From Balneolaceae bacterium (lineage in GTDB: Bacteria > Bacteroidota > Rhodothermia > Balneolales > Balneolaceae): DNA of 64,000 bases. Below are positions 53,636-63,636 of this stretch, in pieces. The notes under the pieces were generated by a model. The model saw nothing but the letters and a program-made list of their open reading frames with translations, did no database searches and was not told where the DNA came from. A program made the translations under genes and the position numbers. The stretch is taken from the NCBI GenBank assembly GCA_017640665.1, contig JAEPQE010000004.1, forward strand, positions 1 through 64,000. Reading direction: 5' to 3'. The stretch's first letter is position 1. Each line of letters starts with the position of its first letter.

Positions 53636-53746
53636 TTAGTTCGAGTCATCATCATAATGCTTGTTAGTTTTGGTTATGAGAAACCAATAGCCAAAAGTGC
53701 AAATGATGAAAACCACAATTAGAAAGTAAATAATACTTGTTGGCAT
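53636..53746 (-). CDS. possible small single-helix membrane protein
   Basis: A 36-residue open frame: MPTSIIYFLIVVFIICTFGY, then WFLITKTNKHYDDDSN. It has one hydrophobic helix and a charged tail, a normal small-membrane-protein layout. There is no ribosome-binding sequence and no recognisable family. It lies in the 316-bp gap between the cellulose synthase-like gene and the tRNA array, otherwise holding only hairpins. Confidence 0.35.
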   Translation of the reverse strand: MPTSIIYFLIVVFIICTFGYWFLITKTNKHYDDDSN

Positions 53747-53824
53747 TATATAAAGCTGAGTAATTATTACCGGATTCTAGTAAAGTCGCACGCTTACCTG
53801 AAGCATATTACCATAATCAAACGA

Positions 53825-53864
53825 AAATAAAAAAGCCCTTAACAACATAGTATTAAGGGCTTTT
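53825..53864 (-). terminator. intrinsic terminator of the tRNA array
   Basis: AAAAGCCCTTAA (53831-53842) and TTAAGGGCTTTT (53853-53864) form a perfect 12-bp stem with a 10-base loop. On the minus strand the T-rich end of the stem continues into TTATTTT. It ends the tRNA transcript. Confidence 0.85.
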
Positions 53865-53867
53865 GTG

Positions 53868-53940
53868 TACCGCGTACGGGATTTGAACCCGTGCTACCGC
53901 CGTGAAAGGGCGGCGTCCTGGACCCCTAGACGAACGCGGC
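53868..53940 (-). tRNA. tRNA-Glu (UUC)
   Basis: A 73-nt cloverleaf on the minus strand. The anticodon stem is CCGCC/GGCGG with loop CTTTCAC (anticodon TTC). GGTTCAAATCC forms the T arm. It is identical to the copy at 54063-54135. CCA is not encoded. Confidence 0.95.
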
Positions 53941-53957
53941 ATAATAATCAATAAATG

Positions 53958-54032
53958 GGAGCCTGATGGGAATCGAACCCACGGCCTCTAGTGCCACAAA
54001 CTAGCGCTCTAACCGACTGAGCTACAGGCTCC
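53958..54032 (-). tRNA. tRNA-His (GUG)
   Basis: 75 nt counting an encoded G-1 that pairs with discriminator C73, the tRNA-His identity pair. The anticodon loop is TTGTGGC between CTAGT and ACTAG. T arm GGGTTCGATTCCC. It lies between two identical tRNA-Glu genes. Confidence 0.95.
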
Positions 54033-54062
54033 ATCTGAAGTTTTACCAGAGGCAAAACTAAG

Positions 54063-54135
54063 TACCGCGTACGGGATTTGAACCCGTGCTACCGCCGTGA
54101 AAGGGCGGCGTCCTGGACCCCTAGACGAACGCGGC
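54063..54135 (-). tRNA. tRNA-Glu (UUC), second copy
   Basis: Identical over 73 nt to the copy at 53868-53940, with anticodon TTC in loop CTTTCAC. Flanking bases are also shared, which suggests a recent duplication. Confidence 0.95.
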
Positions 54136-54168
54136 ATTTAAAATCAATATGTCAAATTAACCAAATGG

Positions 54169-54239
54169 AGGCGACAGGCGGATTCGAACCGCCGTACGAG
54201 GTTTTGCAGACCTCTGCCTAGCCACTCGGCCATGTCGCC
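54169..54239 (-). tRNA. tRNA-Cys (GCA)
   Basis: 71 nt with the anticodon loop CTGCAAA between GAGGT and ACCTC, discriminator U73, and an encoded CCA following at 54166-54168. T arm GCGGTTCGAATCCGC. Confidence 0.95.
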
Positions 54240-54252
54240 TTTAAGTTATAAG

Positions 54253-54326
54253 TACGCCCATCAGGACTCGAACCTGAAACCTATTGCTTAGAAGGCAATT
54301 GCTCTATCCAGTTGAGCTATGGGCGC
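54253..54326 (-). tRNA. tRNA-Arg (UCU)
   Basis: 74 nt with the anticodon loop CTTCTAA between ATTGC and GCAAT, and T arm CAGGTTCGAGTCCTG. Its first 12 nt are repeated twice more upstream as part of a tandem repeat. Confidence 0.95.
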
Positions 54327-54515
54327 TCAACTATTCAGTATGTCAAATTGGACTGGTTAGAAAACGAAGTTTTGAAACCGACCCCAAATCAATGCGACCA
54401 GAGCAAAAGCTATGGGCGCTCAACTATTCAGTATGTCAAATTGGGCTGGTTAGAAAACGAAGTTTTGAAACCGTCCCTCAATCAATGCGCTTGGAGCAAA
54501 AAGCTATGGGCGCTC
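54315..54515. repeat. tandem repeat containing copies of the 5' end of tRNA-Arg
   Basis: Two units of 93 and 94 bp start at 54315 and 54408, and a third begins at 54502 but stops after 14 bp (AGCTATGGGCGCTC). Each unit begins with the first 12 nt of tRNA-Arg (as complement), followed by the same TATTCAGTATGTCAAATTGG and AACGAAGTTTTGAAACC segments. The units differ at several sites, so this is not a fresh assembly duplication. Open frames through it are repeat artefacts. The remaining DNA up to tRNA-Pro (54516-54618) has a TCACGCT/AGCGTGA hairpin at 54582-54598. Confidence 0.85.
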
Positions 54516-54618
54516 GAAAATAGTTATCAAAATGTCAAAAAAAACAGGAATCCGGCTAAGAATTCCCTTCTTGTCGGGGAGATCACGCTTGCAGCGTGAC
54601 GACCCTTTTCAATTCTAG

Positions 54619-54692
54619 TCGGGGAGACAGGATTTGAACCTGCGACCCTCCGCTCCCAAAGCGGATGCGCTACCGGGCTGCGCCACTCCCCG
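54619..54692 (-). tRNA. tRNA-Pro (UGG)
   Basis: 74 nt, beginning with the C1-G72 pair typical of bacterial tRNA-Pro. Anticodon loop TTTGGGA between TCCGC and GCGGA. T arm CAGGTTCAAATCCTG. First gene of the minus-strand tRNA array. A partial copy of its 3' end (GTCGGGGAGA) recurs at 54573-54582. Confidence 0.95.
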
Positions 54693-54779
54693 TTTTCGAA
54701 AGACGAGAAAGATAAGGGTTTCTGCATTCCGTTACCAACTCAAATTCGTAAAAATCTTTAGAATTATTAAACAATCGGG

Positions 54780-56048
54780 TTAGTCTTTTAGAATAGCAGA
54801 AACGTAATTATCCCAGCTCATTTTTGAAGCTGATTTACGTACATTTTCGCCGGGTAGTGGGCTATCGAGGAAGCGGAGCATCTGCTTGGCCATTGAATCA
54901 ATATTCTCTGCCTCAGCAAGGTATCCGTTAAATCCATCTTTGATTGTTTCGGGGAAGTGCCCAACATTAGTAGCAAGAATTGGTAGCTCAAAATTATAAG
55001 TGAGAGACTCAACACCCGAAGGTGTGGCTGTCAGATAGTATAACACACTACAATCCGCTATCTGGAAATATTTATGAACATCTTCATTAGGAATGAATTC
55101 ATTTTTTACGACGATGCTCTCTTCTAAATCAAGCTCTTTTACCAATTGGAGAGGGCGGTAATCTTGTTCACTTTCTTTATTTTTTAAAAACAGCTTCTGA
55201 GCTATACTAAATAAGCTGCGTTTAATCTTTGTAGAAAGTTTCGAGGTATCTAGCGTTGCCCAAAATTCCTCACCACATATCAAAAAAGTAACATCATCAC
55301 GCTGTGCAGCCACTTTTTTGAAAGCCCTGATGGCATTATGGAGTCCTTTATATTTTCGTATGAATCCAAAGAAAAGAAATACGTTCTGTCTGAGCCCCAA
55401 TTTCTTTTTGAATGCTTCGATATCAAAGTCGGGATCTGGTTGATACAAATCATATACGGGGTGGAAAAGCTTGACTACTGTAGTGGAATCATTTTCAGAA
55501 CGGGTTCCATCTTCATTCACGAAAAATGACCGACCTGGATACAAAGCTTTTAGTTCATCCACTGTTTTATAAGCATGAGCAATATAGGTTTCAGCATGCT
55601 GAATACCTTTTTTGGTCAGCCGTTCGTCTATCGTACTTCCTTCTTTCTGAACTACAAAATGAAGATCAAAAATAATTTCTGCTTCAGAATACTTCTTCAA
55701 CCATTTGGCAATAGAGCCCATCGGGATACCCTGGATTGAAATCGCCCATTGGAAGATAACTTTATCAGGATTTAGTGAATTGATATACTTTGCAGTTTGT
55801 CGCCAGCTAGCAGGGTTGTTGTAATTTGTAATGTATTTAACCTGAATACGGGTTCCTTCCAGAAAATCAGATCGGCTGGATTTATCAACAAATTCACGAG
55901 GTATAATAGAAGGATACTGATTCGTCCATGACACAATATGAACTTCATTCTCTGGATTCTTATCCAGCGTTTTAGCTAGCGAAGTGTTGTAATTAGAAAT
56001 GCCACCTTTAAATTTAGGTCCCGGTCCGAAACAAACAATTATGGGCAT
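54780..56048 (-). CDS. glycosyltransferase family 4 protein
   Basis: A 422-residue GT-B glycosyltransferase. The glycine-rich start [20 protein letters not shown] is at residues 6-25. [20 protein letters not shown] and [20 protein letters not shown] (the donor-site E-x7-E region) lie in the C-terminal half. Probably cytosolic or membrane-associated, adding a sugar to a glycan or lipid. It begins 1 bp after the sugar epimerase gene, so the two are one transcription unit; the epimerase may supply its sugar nucleotide. Confidence 0.85.
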   Translation of the reverse strand: MPIIVCFGPGPKFKGGISNYNTSLAKTLDKNPENEVHIVSWTNQYPSIIPREFVDKSSRSDFLEGTRIQVKYITNYNNPASWRQTAKYINSLNPDKVIFQWAISIQGIPMGSIAKWLKKYSEAEIIFDLHFVVQKEGSTIDERLTKKGIQHAETYIAHAYKTVDELKALYPGRSFFVNEDGTRSENDSTTVVKLFHPVYDLYQPDPDFDIEAFKKKLGLRQNVFLFFGFIRKYKGLHNAIRAFKKVAAQRDDVTFLICGEEFWATLDTSKLSTKIKRSLFSIAQKLFLKNKESEQDYRPLQLVKELDLEESIVVKNEFIPNEDVHKYFQIADCSVLYYLTATPSGVESLTYNFELPILATNVGHFPETIKDGFNGYLAEAENIDSMAKQMLRFLDSPLPGENVRKSASKMSWDNYVSAILKD

Positions 56049-56049
56049 A

Positions 56050-57093
56050 TCAGGTGTATTTTTTAACGGCTACATCATACACACGACGCATTCCTTCTTC
56101 CAGAGATAGTTTGGGCTTCCAACCAAGTTTATCATTCACATAATCCATGTTGGCGTAACGCGAATGAACTCCAACCGGTTTATCCAGGAGTGGTTTGATA
56201 TCGGGAGTATATCCTGCAAAAGAAGTGAACACTTGGATCAAATCGAGGAAGGAAGTCAGTTTTCCACTGCCAATATTTATCGCTGAGCCATCTTTAATAT
56301 GATCCATGGCAAGTAAAGTGCAATCCATCACATCCTCAATGTGAACAAAATCCCGACCTTGCTTTCCGCTTCCCCAAACTTCAAAAGGGTTCTCTTTGAG
56401 AGCTGCTCGACGGGCTATGGCTGGGACCGGATAACTCAAATCCTGATCTTCTCCATACCCCGAAAACGGACGAATGCAGGTAACTGAAACTCCATAGTAC
56501 TCAGCCGCAATAGAAGCGAGATATTCGCCGGTAAGCTTAGACCAGCCGTAGGTCATATCAGGCTGTCCCATTCTTTTGAAATCAATATCACTTTCACTCA
56601 GTGCAATGGCATCAGACTCGGTTTGTAAGTCAACCGGATAGGCGGCACTGGAACTTGGATAAAGTACACGTTCCGGTTTTGTGAGGCATATCCAACGGAA
56701 GAAGAGCGCATCGATAGCTAAATCGAGAGCAACTTTCATTGGATCCCCATCGATAGTTGCCCGGCCTCCCACAATAGCTGCAAAATGAAAAACATCTTTG
56801 AAGTTTGGAATATCCAGACTGTAATTATTTTTGAAGTAACCTGAATCTTCAATCAACCCCTCAAAAACCAGGCGAATATCCTTTTCGAGGAAGACCATGC
56901 GTTCGTCTTCCCCAAAATAAGTAAGACCGTTTTCTTCACGTGAAGGGGTGCCTTCAGGTAGCCATGTTGATGGGTGAGTTCCTACGGAAAGATCATCAAT
57001 AAATAGGACGGTATCTTTCGTGCTGTTATAAATTCGTTTAACAAAATTCCGGCCAACAAAACCGCAACCGCCGGTGATCAGATGATAATTCAT
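56050..57093 (-). CDS. NAD-dependent epimerase/dehydratase (sugar nucleotide type)
   Basis: A 347-residue extended SDR enzyme. Its nucleotide motif is GGCGFVGRNF (8-17), then FHFAAIVGG, YPSSSAAYP and the catalytic YGWSKLTGEY. GSGKQGRDFVHIEDVMDC matches GDP-mannose epimerases and UDP-glucose 4-epimerases. The exact sugar cannot be told. It is the first gene of a pair with a GT4 enzyme, acting in surface-glycan synthesis. It is not the same type as the epimerase-like protein at 25.6 kb (no LRAPSKKAF region). Confidence 0.85.
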   Translation of the reverse strand: MNYHLITGGCGFVGRNFVKRIYNSTKDTVLFIDDLSVGTHPSTWLPEGTPSREENGLTYFGEDERMVFLEKDIRLVFEGLIEDSGYFKNNYSLDIPNFKDVFHFAAIVGGRATIDGDPMKVALDLAIDALFFRWICLTKPERVLYPSSSAAYPVDLQTESDAIALSESDIDFKRMGQPDMTYGWSKLTGEYLASIAAEYYGVSVTCIRPFSGYGEDQDLSYPVPAIARRAALKENPFEVWGSGKQGRDFVHIEDVMDCTLLAMDHIKDGSAINIGSGKLTSFLDLIQVFTSFAGYTPDIKPLLDKPVGVHSRYANMDYVNDKLGWKPKLSLEEGMRRVYDVAVKKYT

Positions 57094-57217
57094 AAATTAT
57101 AATTTGGCTCTTCCAGATTCAGGATGACAAATACTTTTCAAAGATAATGATTTTAGAAGGAGCACTTTTATCTAAAAATCCCGTTCTTTGAGTACAAAAT
57201 TTAAGGGAATACACACA

Positions 57218-58189
57218 ATGAAGCGAACATCTATTTTATTAATTCTGTTTACTTTTTCCGGAACTCTGGCTGCTCAAAGTTTGAGTGTATCAAGTTCCCC
57301 ATCATCTTCAGTTTCTTTGACAGCCAAAGCCTCTTCTAATGGGGTTATGATCTCAGAGGCTAATGGAGAGGAATTAATGAGCGCAGTTTATAATGCTCCT
57401 GGTGGCGATCCTTCTCTGGAAACGTATACCTTGCCCGATGGATCATTCATCGTTCGTGAAAATATTGCCAATTTTCTTGTGTACGATTCATTTGGCAGAA
57501 TTCAGAAGTCTATTTCGAATAGTACACAAAGTGAAGGTGGTGAGGCTATTTCAGAACTTGCTATGGACGCTTCAGGAAAGACAATTGTACTATTCAATCC
57601 AAAAGTAATTCGCAATGGACTCACTGGTTCAAGGGCAAAGGTAATTACATCCAGAAGTGTTCCAATTGACATTTTCTACAGTGATGAAAGAGAGCTCTCT
57701 GCTGTTGAAGTTTCACCAAATGGAGAATTCATTGCCTTTGCTTCGGCTAAATCCGGAACAGAGGATGAGGTTCAAATCGCTGATAAATTCGGGAATTTCT
57801 TAAATACGATCTCATTTGATCAACCTATAAGAGGAGTGAGTTTTTCTGAGGATGGGTTATTTGTGACAATTTATTCAGGTGGACGGGCTGCTGCATTCGA
57901 AGTAAGATCAGGTGAACGGGTTGGAAGTACAAGCTTCAGAAACACCACAGTAATTTTCGCGGGATATGATCCGGTCGGCAAAACAATTATTGGATTAACC
58001 GGAAAGGAAGGAGCTTCAATTTCAGAGGTTCAACTACATGCGGTAAACGTCTCAGCCCGGAAAATAGCCAGAGAGGAATTTTCTGAGAACCTGATAATAC
58101 AAGAACAAATTAAGCTAGAGAGAACAGGTTTAGGAAGATACAGGATATCCGGTTTAGACAAAGAGTTGGACTTAAGAGCTAGTTTCTAG
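57218..58189 (+). CDS. exported WD40-like beta-propeller protein
   Basis: A 323-residue protein with a signal peptide (MKRTSILLILFTFSGTLAAQ, cut near residue 20). A serine-rich linker (SLSVSSSPSSSVSLTAKASS) leads into repeated strands of propeller type (ELSAVEVSPNGEFIAFASAK, DQPIRGVSFSEDGLFVTIYS). No enzyme motif. I do not recognise the family. The frame opens with a TTG at 57188, but ATG 57218 gives a normal signal peptide. It is convergent with clpC. Confidence 0.72.
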   Translation: MKRTSILLILFTFSGTLAAQSLSVSSSPSSSVSLTAKASSNGVMISEANGEELMSAVYNAPGGDPSLETYTLPDGSFIVRENIANFLVYDSFGRIQKSISNSTQSEGGEAISELAMDASGKTIVLFNPKVIRNGLTGSRAKVITSRSVPIDIFYSDERELSAVEVSPNGEFIAFASAKSGTEDEVQIADKFGNFLNTISFDQPIRGVSFSEDGLFVTIYSGGRAAAFEVRSGERVGSTSFRNTTVIFAGYDPVGKTIIGLTGKEGASISEVQLHAVNVSARKIAREEFSENLIIQEQIKLERTGLGRYRISGLDKELDLRASF

Positions 58190-58196
58190 AAACAAG

Positions 58197-58230
58197 AAAG
58201 CCCGACTCACAGAGCCAGGCTTTTCTTTAA
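58197..58230 (+). terminator. terminator of the propeller gene
   Basis: AAAGCC (58197-58202) pairs with GGCTTT (58218-58223), with an inner CTC/GAG pair, followed by TTCTTT. It lies in the gap between convergent genes. Confidence 0.6.
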
Positions 58231-58263
58231 TCTTCATTTTCGAAGTTCTGGGTTCGATGTTCC

Positions 58264-60861
58264 TCAGGCTTCCTTCGCTTCTTCTGATTCATCTTTCGTT
58301 TCCTCAGACTCAGTTTTAGAAGTTTTCTTTTCTTTAACCTTTTTTGGATCAGGCTTCGTCCATTCAAATTCAAGATCATCACGGGATTTATTCATTTTAA
58401 TCTTGATAGATGAACCAACTTCCTGTTTGTGTTCAAGGAGTTCTTCTGCAAGCGGATCTTCAATGTATTTTTGGATCGCGCGCTTAAGCGGACGGGCTCC
58501 ATATTTCTGATCAAATCCACGGTCGGAGATAAAGTCCTTTGCACCTTTGGTGATTTCGATGTCGAAACCAACCTCACGGATTCTGTCGAATAATTCTTCG
58601 CTGAGAATATCGATAATCTGGAAGATATCTCCTTTTTCGAGAGGCTTGAAGGTGATTACATCATCAATACGATTCAGGAACTCAGGATTAAATACTTTCT
58701 TTAACGCGTCCTGAATGGTCGTTTTCATTTTAGCGTAATCGAATGCGGTTTCATCCGGCCCACCAAAACCAATACCCTTACCCATATTTCGTATATCACG
58801 GGCACCAATATTGGAAGTCATGATGATGATCGTATTTCTAAAATCAACACGACGTCCAAGGCTGTCAGTAAGGATTCCATCATCTAGCACTTGCAATAAG
58901 ATGTTGAATACATCCGGATGAGCTTTCTCAATTTCATCCAGAAGAACAACGCTATAAGGTTTGCGACGAACTTTTTCAGTAAGCACACCACCTTCTTCAT
59001 ACCCAACATAGCCCGGAGGAGCTCCGATCAATCTGGACACAGAGAACTTCTCCATATATTCACTCATATCAATGCGGATGAGTGTGTCGTCTTTATCAAA
59101 CAGATATTTGGCAAGAACTTTCGCCATTTCTGTTTTACCAACACCGGTTGGGCCTAAGAAAATAAAGGATCCAATTGGACGCGATGGATCTTTTAATCCG
59201 GCCCGTGTTCTTTGGATAGCTTTAGTAAGCTTTACAATCGCCTCGTCCTGACCAATAACTTTACCTGAAAGGCTTTCCTTCATTTTCAGAAGTTTAGCAC
59301 CTTCATTCTGGCTGATTTTGTTCACAGGAACACCACTCATCATCGCAATTACAGAAGCAACATCTTCTTCTACTACATCAAATACGATGCTTTCGGATTC
59401 CTTTTCCCATTCGCGCTGAGCTACCTCTAAGTCTTCAATGAGGCGTTTCTCTTTATCACGAAGTCGCGCAGCTTCTTCAAAGCGCTGCTTCTTAACCATC
59501 GAGTTCTTCTCGATGCTGGTCGACTCAATTGCGTCTTCAAGTTCTATGATATGCTTAGGAACAGTAATATTCGCTAAGTGAACGCGGGCTCCTGCTTCAT
59601 CCAGAGCATCAATAGCTTTATCTGGTAGAAAATGATCGGTCACATACCGGTCGGTAAGCTTAACACAACTATCGATGGCTTCTTCTGTATATCGAACGCT
59701 GTGATGCTTTTCGTATTTACTTTTAATCTGATTCAGAATCTCGATGGTTTCTTCGGCAGTGGTTGGATCAACCATGATTTTCTGGAAACGACGCTCAAGT
59801 GCTCCGTCTTTCTCGATAAACTGGCGGTACTCATTTAATGTAGTAGCACCGATTGCCTGAATATCTCCTCTGGCTAAGGCAGGTTTCAACATATTAGAGG
59901 CATCGAGCGAACCACTTGCTCCACCTGCGCCAACGATTGTGTGAAGCTCATCAATAAACAGAATTACATTATCCGTTTTTTCGAGCTCTGTCATAACCGC
60001 CTTCATGCGCTCCTCAAACTGTCCGCGGTATTTTGTTCCTGCTACCAAGGCAGCAAGATCGAGTGCGATCACACGTTTGTCATAAAGTACTCGTGAAACT
60101 TTGCGTTGAATAATTCGAGCCGCAAGTCCCTCTGCTATTGCAGTTTTACCAACACCAGGTTCTCCAATCAGAACGGGGTTATTTTTTTTTCGTCGACTCA
60201 GAACCTGAGCCACTCGTTCAATTTCTTTATCCCGACCAATGATGGGGTCTAACTTTCCTTCTTCGGCCATTTGAGTAAGGTCGCGCCCAAAGTTATCGAG
60301 CACAGGGGTTTTCGATTTGTCCATTCTTTTTTCTCTCGAGCTTCCTGTTCCTGATGACCCTTTGGAAGAAGATGAAGGTGTACTCGCTGATATGGAAGTA
60401 GCATCGTCAAATTCTTCCCGGGATTTTCCTGAAATAATTAAATCCAGTTCCTCACGTACGGCATCATACGAAACGCTGAATTGCTGAAGAATCTGGGCAG
60501 CGATGTTTTCATCGTCTCTGAGTAGTGACAGAAGCAGATGCTCTGTTCCAATTGTATCGCTTTTATAAAGCTTTGCCTCCAGATAGGTGATCCGGAGTAC
60601 TTTCTCAGCTTGCTTAGTTAAAGGGATATTCCCAACAGTTACTGAGCCGCCGGTCCCTCTCACTGTATCTTCAATTGTTTTCTTTAGTTTGAAAAGATCA
60701 CAATCCAAATTCTTTAAAATTCTAACTGCAACGCCATCTCCTAATCGAACAATGCCTAATATTAAATGTTCTGTTCCAATATAGTCGTGACCCAGGCGCA
60801 AAGCTTCTTCTCTGCTAAACTGGATAACGTCACGAACTTTACTTGAAAAATTACCCTCCAT
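58264..60861 (-). CDS. clpC: ATP-dependent Clp protease ATP-binding subunit ClpC
   Basis: An 865-residue Hsp100 unfoldase that feeds proteins to ClpP. It starts with two Clp_N repeats ([20 protein letters not shown] and [20 protein letters not shown]). The first AAA+ domain has GEPGVGKTA, the UVR segment is [20 protein letters not shown], and the second AAA+ domain has GPTGVGKTE with [16 protein letters not shown]. The C-terminus is a long acidic, lysine-rich tail ([20 protein letters not shown]). ClpC rather than ClpB is shown by the UVR motif and short middle domain. No clpP is nearby. Confidence 0.96.
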   Translation of the reverse strand: MEGNFSSKVRDVIQFSREEALRLGHDYIGTEHLILGIVRLGDGVAVRILKNLDCDLFKLKKTIEDTVRGTGGSVTVGNIPLTKQAEKVLRITYLEAKLYKSDTIGTEHLLLSLLRDDENIAAQILQQFSVSYDAVREELDLIISGKSREEFDDATSISASTPSSSSKGSSGTGSSREKRMDKSKTPVLDNFGRDLTQMAEEGKLDPIIGRDKEIERVAQVLSRRKKNNPVLIGEPGVGKTAIAEGLAARIIQRKVSRVLYDKRVIALDLAALVAGTKYRGQFEERMKAVMTELEKTDNVILFIDELHTIVGAGGASGSLDASNMLKPALARGDIQAIGATTLNEYRQFIEKDGALERRFQKIMVDPTTAEETIEILNQIKSKYEKHHSVRYTEEAIDSCVKLTDRYVTDHFLPDKAIDALDEAGARVHLANITVPKHIIELEDAIESTSIEKNSMVKKQRFEEAARLRDKEKRLIEDLEVAQREWEKESESIVFDVVEEDVASVIAMMSGVPVNKISQNEGAKLLKMKESLSGKVIGQDEAIVKLTKAIQRTRAGLKDPSRPIGSFIFLGPTGVGKTEMAKVLAKYLFDKDDTLIRIDMSEYMEKFSVSRLIGAPPGYVGYEEGGVLTEKVRRKPYSVVLLDEIEKAHPDVFNILLQVLDDGILTDSLGRRVDFRNTIIIMTSNIGARDIRNMGKGIGFGGPDETAFDYAKMKTTIQDALKKVFNPEFLNRIDDVITFKPLEKGDIFQIIDILSEELFDRIREVGFDIEITKGAKDFISDRGFDQKYGARPLKRAIQKYIEDPLAEELLEHKQEVGSSIKIKMNKSRDDLEFEWTKPDPKKVKEKKTSKTESEETKDESEEAKEA

Positions 60862-60996
60862 GTGATAAGTCCTCTTAAATAGTATGAAAATTCAATTCCT
60901 CTAGGGCAAAAAACGAGCCAAACGTGTATTTAGTTCATTCTTTGACGAATGTAGCGGAGCACTCATGTAAAAGCAAACTAAAAGGCGAGATAAAGA

Positions 60997-62520
60997 TTAA
61001 AAAAGAGGGGTTCCTGTCATTTCTTCAGGCTGATCAAGCCCCATCAATTTTAGAAGGGTAGGAGCTACGTCTGCAAGAATACCCGGATGTATTTTTATCT
61101 CGTCGGGATGGTTCACAATAATCGCGGGCACAGGAGCCGTGGTGTGAGCAGTGTGCGGGCTGCCATCTTTCTTGACCATTTGATCAGAGTTTCCGTGATC
61201 TGCAATAATAAGAGAACGGTACCCATGTTCTGAAGCGGTTTCGATAACTCGCTTAAGTTGTTGATCAACGGCTTCAACCGAGGCAATAGCGGCATCCATA
61301 TCTCCGGTGTGCCCGACCATATCTGTATTGGCAAAATTGAGGATTACAAGACTGTATTCTTCAGAAGCTAATTTCTTTACTAAAGCGTCGCCAACCTCAG
61401 GGGCACTCATTTCCGGTTGAAGGTCGTAGGTTGCAACTTTTGGACTCGGAATAACTAGTCGGTCTTCGCCTTCACAAGGAGTTTCTTCTCCACCATTAAA
61501 GAAGTAGGTAACGTGAGGGTATTTTTCAGTCTCTGCGATTCGGAATTGTTTGAGACCTTTTTTGCTAACCCACTCCCCTAATGTATTAGTTAATTCTTGT
61601 GGTGGATAGGCAACATGAGCAAATTCGAAAGTGGCATCATAGGAGGTAAAGGTGATGTAAGTGAGATTTAAATCGTTCTCTACTTCAAACTCATCAAAGT
61701 CCTCTTCACATAATGCTCTGGAAATTTCGCGAGCCCGGTCACCCCGGATGTTGTAGAAGATAACGGTGTCATCTTTACTAATTCGGGAATCATCAGAATC
61801 ATCCAGAAGAACTGGTTTGATAAACTCATCAGTAACATCCTCAGCATAAGTTGAGTCAAAGGCTTCATCCGAAGAAGAAAAATATTCTCCTTTTCCATGA
61901 ACTAAAAGATCGTATGCAAGCTGAACACGCTCCCATCGGTTGTCACGATCCATAGCATAATAACGACCAACAATGGAAGCTAATTTACCAACGCCGATCT
62001 CTTCCGCTTTTTTGTTAAAATCATGAGCGTATCCTTTTCCTGATTGAGGAGCTGTATCTCTTCCATCGGTAAAGGCATGTACATACACGTTCTGAATCTC
62101 GTGATCTTTGCAAAGCTTGAGCAAAGCAAATAGGTGTTGATTGTCACTATGAACTCCACCTTCAGAAAAAAGACCCATCAAATGAATCTTATTTTTCTTT
62201 TTGGCTTGCTCTATTCCTCTTAGAAGTTCTGAATTCTCAAAGAAGCCACCATCACGGATATCTTTGTTTATTTTAGAAAGGGCCTGCCACACAATTCTTC
62301 CTGCACCAATATTGAGATGGCCAACTTCAGAATTTCCAAATTGACCGTCAGGAAGCCCTACTTCTTCACCACTTGCTAATAGATGGGTGTGAGGGCAGGA
62401 ATTAATTAAAGAGTCGTAGAAAGGTTTTTGCGCCTTGTCGATGGCGCTAACAGAAGGGTCGACAGCTATTCCGAACCCATCTAAAATTACTAAGAGAGCT
62501 TTAGATACAGGTTCGGACAT
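60997..62520 (-). CDS. gpmI: 2,3-bisphosphoglycerate-independent phosphoglycerate mutase
   Basis: Manganese enzyme interconverting 3- and 2-phosphoglycerate in glycolysis. The 507 residues are full length. The catalytic serine lies in FGNSEVGHLNIGAGR (about residue 65); metal and substrate motifs are HAFTDGRDTAP, FYNIRGDRARE, NFANTDMVGHTGD and IADHGNSDQM. With pyk and fbaB in the same window, three glycolytic steps are covered. It lies 10 bp downstream of rpsT, an unusual pairing suggesting growth-rate-linked transcription. Confidence 0.97.
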   Translation of the reverse strand: MSEPVSKALLVILDGFGIAVDPSVSAIDKAQKPFYDSLINSCPHTHLLASGEEVGLPDGQFGNSEVGHLNIGAGRIVWQALSKINKDIRDGGFFENSELLRGIEQAKKKNKIHLMGLFSEGGVHSDNQHLFALLKLCKDHEIQNVYVHAFTDGRDTAPQSGKGYAHDFNKKAEEIGVGKLASIVGRYYAMDRDNRWERVQLAYDLLVHGKGEYFSSSDEAFDSTYAEDVTDEFIKPVLLDDSDDSRISKDDTVIFYNIRGDRAREISRALCEEDFDEFEVENDLNLTYITFTSYDATFEFAHVAYPPQELTNTLGEWVSKKGLKQFRIAETEKYPHVTYFFNGGEETPCEGEDRLVIPSPKVATYDLQPEMSAPEVGDALVKKLASEEYSLVILNFANTDMVGHTGDMDAAIASVEAVDQQLKRVIETASEHGYRSLIIADHGNSDQMVKKDGSPHTAHTTAPVPAIIVNHPDEIKIHPGILADVAPTLLKLMGLDQPEEMTGTPLF

Positions 62521-62530
62521 AATGCCTTAA

Positions 62531-62782
62531 TTATAAATTGTTGACGTACTTTGTAAGTTGAGCTTTTTTTCTGGCCGCGGTATTTTTATGAACCACACCT
62601 TTAACACTCATTCTGTCAATAAATGAAACAGCCTCTTTTAAAGCAGTTTCAGCTTGAGCTTTGTCAGAAGTTGTGAACACTTTTTTTACTAACGTTCTCA
62701 TTCTTGAGCGTCTGTTTTTGTTGTGCTCGTTTTTCTTGATGTTCTGACGTGTACGCTTAATTGCGGATTTATTACGTGCCAT
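62531..62782 (-). CDS. rpsT: 30S ribosomal protein S20
   Basis: Small-subunit ribosomal protein of 83 residues: MARNKSAIKRTRQNIKKNEH at the start, then NRRSRMRTLVKKVF and VHKNTAARKKAQLTKYV. Basic and helical as expected. Divergent from cmk across 129 bp. Confidence 0.97.
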   Translation of the reverse strand: MARNKSAIKRTRQNIKKNEHNKNRRSRMRTLVKKVFTTSDKAQAETALKEAVSFIDRMSVKGVVHKNTAARKKAQLTKYVNNL

Positions 62783-62911
62783 GAATTTTTAACAGTCGAT
62801 TGTTCGTTTTTGTCCAATTCTTTCGAAGACCACAAAATTAAGGCTTCCTAAAATCTTAAACAAGAAATGATTGAATAATTAAAGGAATAAGTTTAATTTA
62901 ACTGTTCTGTT

Positions 62912-63568
62912 ATGATAGTGGTAATTGATGGGCCCGCAGGGTCGGGAAAAAGTTCAACAGCCAGGGCAGTAGCCGGGCGATTAGAAATTCAATTTTTGGA
63001 TTCCGGAGCTTTATACCGAGTAGCGACCTTAATCTACCTAAAGGCAGAAAAGAATAAAGAATTGTTCTTTGAACTCCTGAAAGAAAACAAGATCTCATTT
63101 CACTTTCAAGATGGAACTTTCATTGTGTATTTAAATGATACGAATGTATCGGATGAAATTCGCACTATGGAAGTCTCTGAACATGTAAGTGAAGTAGCAG
63201 CAATGCCTGAAGTCCGGTCTTATGTCAACATACTCATGCATAAAGCAGTTGAGAAAAATGTGTATGTGGCAGATGGTCGTGATTTGGGAACTGCGGTTTT
63301 CCCTGATGCAGCTTTGAAATTTTTCATGGTCGCTGATTTGGAAACACGTGCTCAACGCCGATTGGCAGAACTTCAAGCTAAAGGAAGTACTGCTTCATTG
63401 GAAGAAGTAATGAAAAACATTGCCGCTCGTGACGAGATCGATTCATCCAGAAGTGCTGATCCGCTTAAGCAAGCAGATGATGCCATTGAAATCGATACTT
63501 CTGCACTCAGTTTTGAGGAGCAGGTATCAATTATTTGTGATCAAATTAAACCTTTGATTGCTTCATAA
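62912..63568 (+). CDS. cmk: (d)CMP kinase
   Basis: Phosphorylates CMP and dCMP with ATP. The 218 residues have the P-loop GPAGSGKSS (7-15), FLDSGALYRVATL, the CMP-binding VADGRDLGTAVFPDA and the lid region ETRAQRRLAELQAKG, then RDEIDSSRSADPLKQA. It precedes rpsA, 68 bp away, the common cmk-rpsA arrangement of bacteria. Confidence 0.96.
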   Translation: MIVVIDGPAGSGKSSTARAVAGRLEIQFLDSGALYRVATLIYLKAEKNKELFFELLKENKISFHFQDGTFIVYLNDTNVSDEIRTMEVSEHVSEVAAMPEVRSYVNILMHKAVEKNVYVADGRDLGTAVFPDAALKFFMVADLETRAQRRLAELQAKGSTASLEEVMKNIAARDEIDSSRSADPLKQADDAIEIDTSALSFEEQVSIICDQIKPLIAS

Positions 63569-63636
63569 CTGAAACATTAACCTTATCCCATAATCGAAAG
63601 CCGGTTATGAGGTATCACTTTTAACACATATTTATA

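Noticed and set aside
54315-54515. CRISPR array
   Set aside because: Two diverged units of 93-94 bp and a partial third, without short repeat/spacer structure or cas genes.
54284-54599. Plus-strand open frames of 79 and 95 residues with internal repeats
   Set aside because: They cover tRNA-Arg and the tandem 93-bp repeat; the repeated peptide is only the translated repeat.
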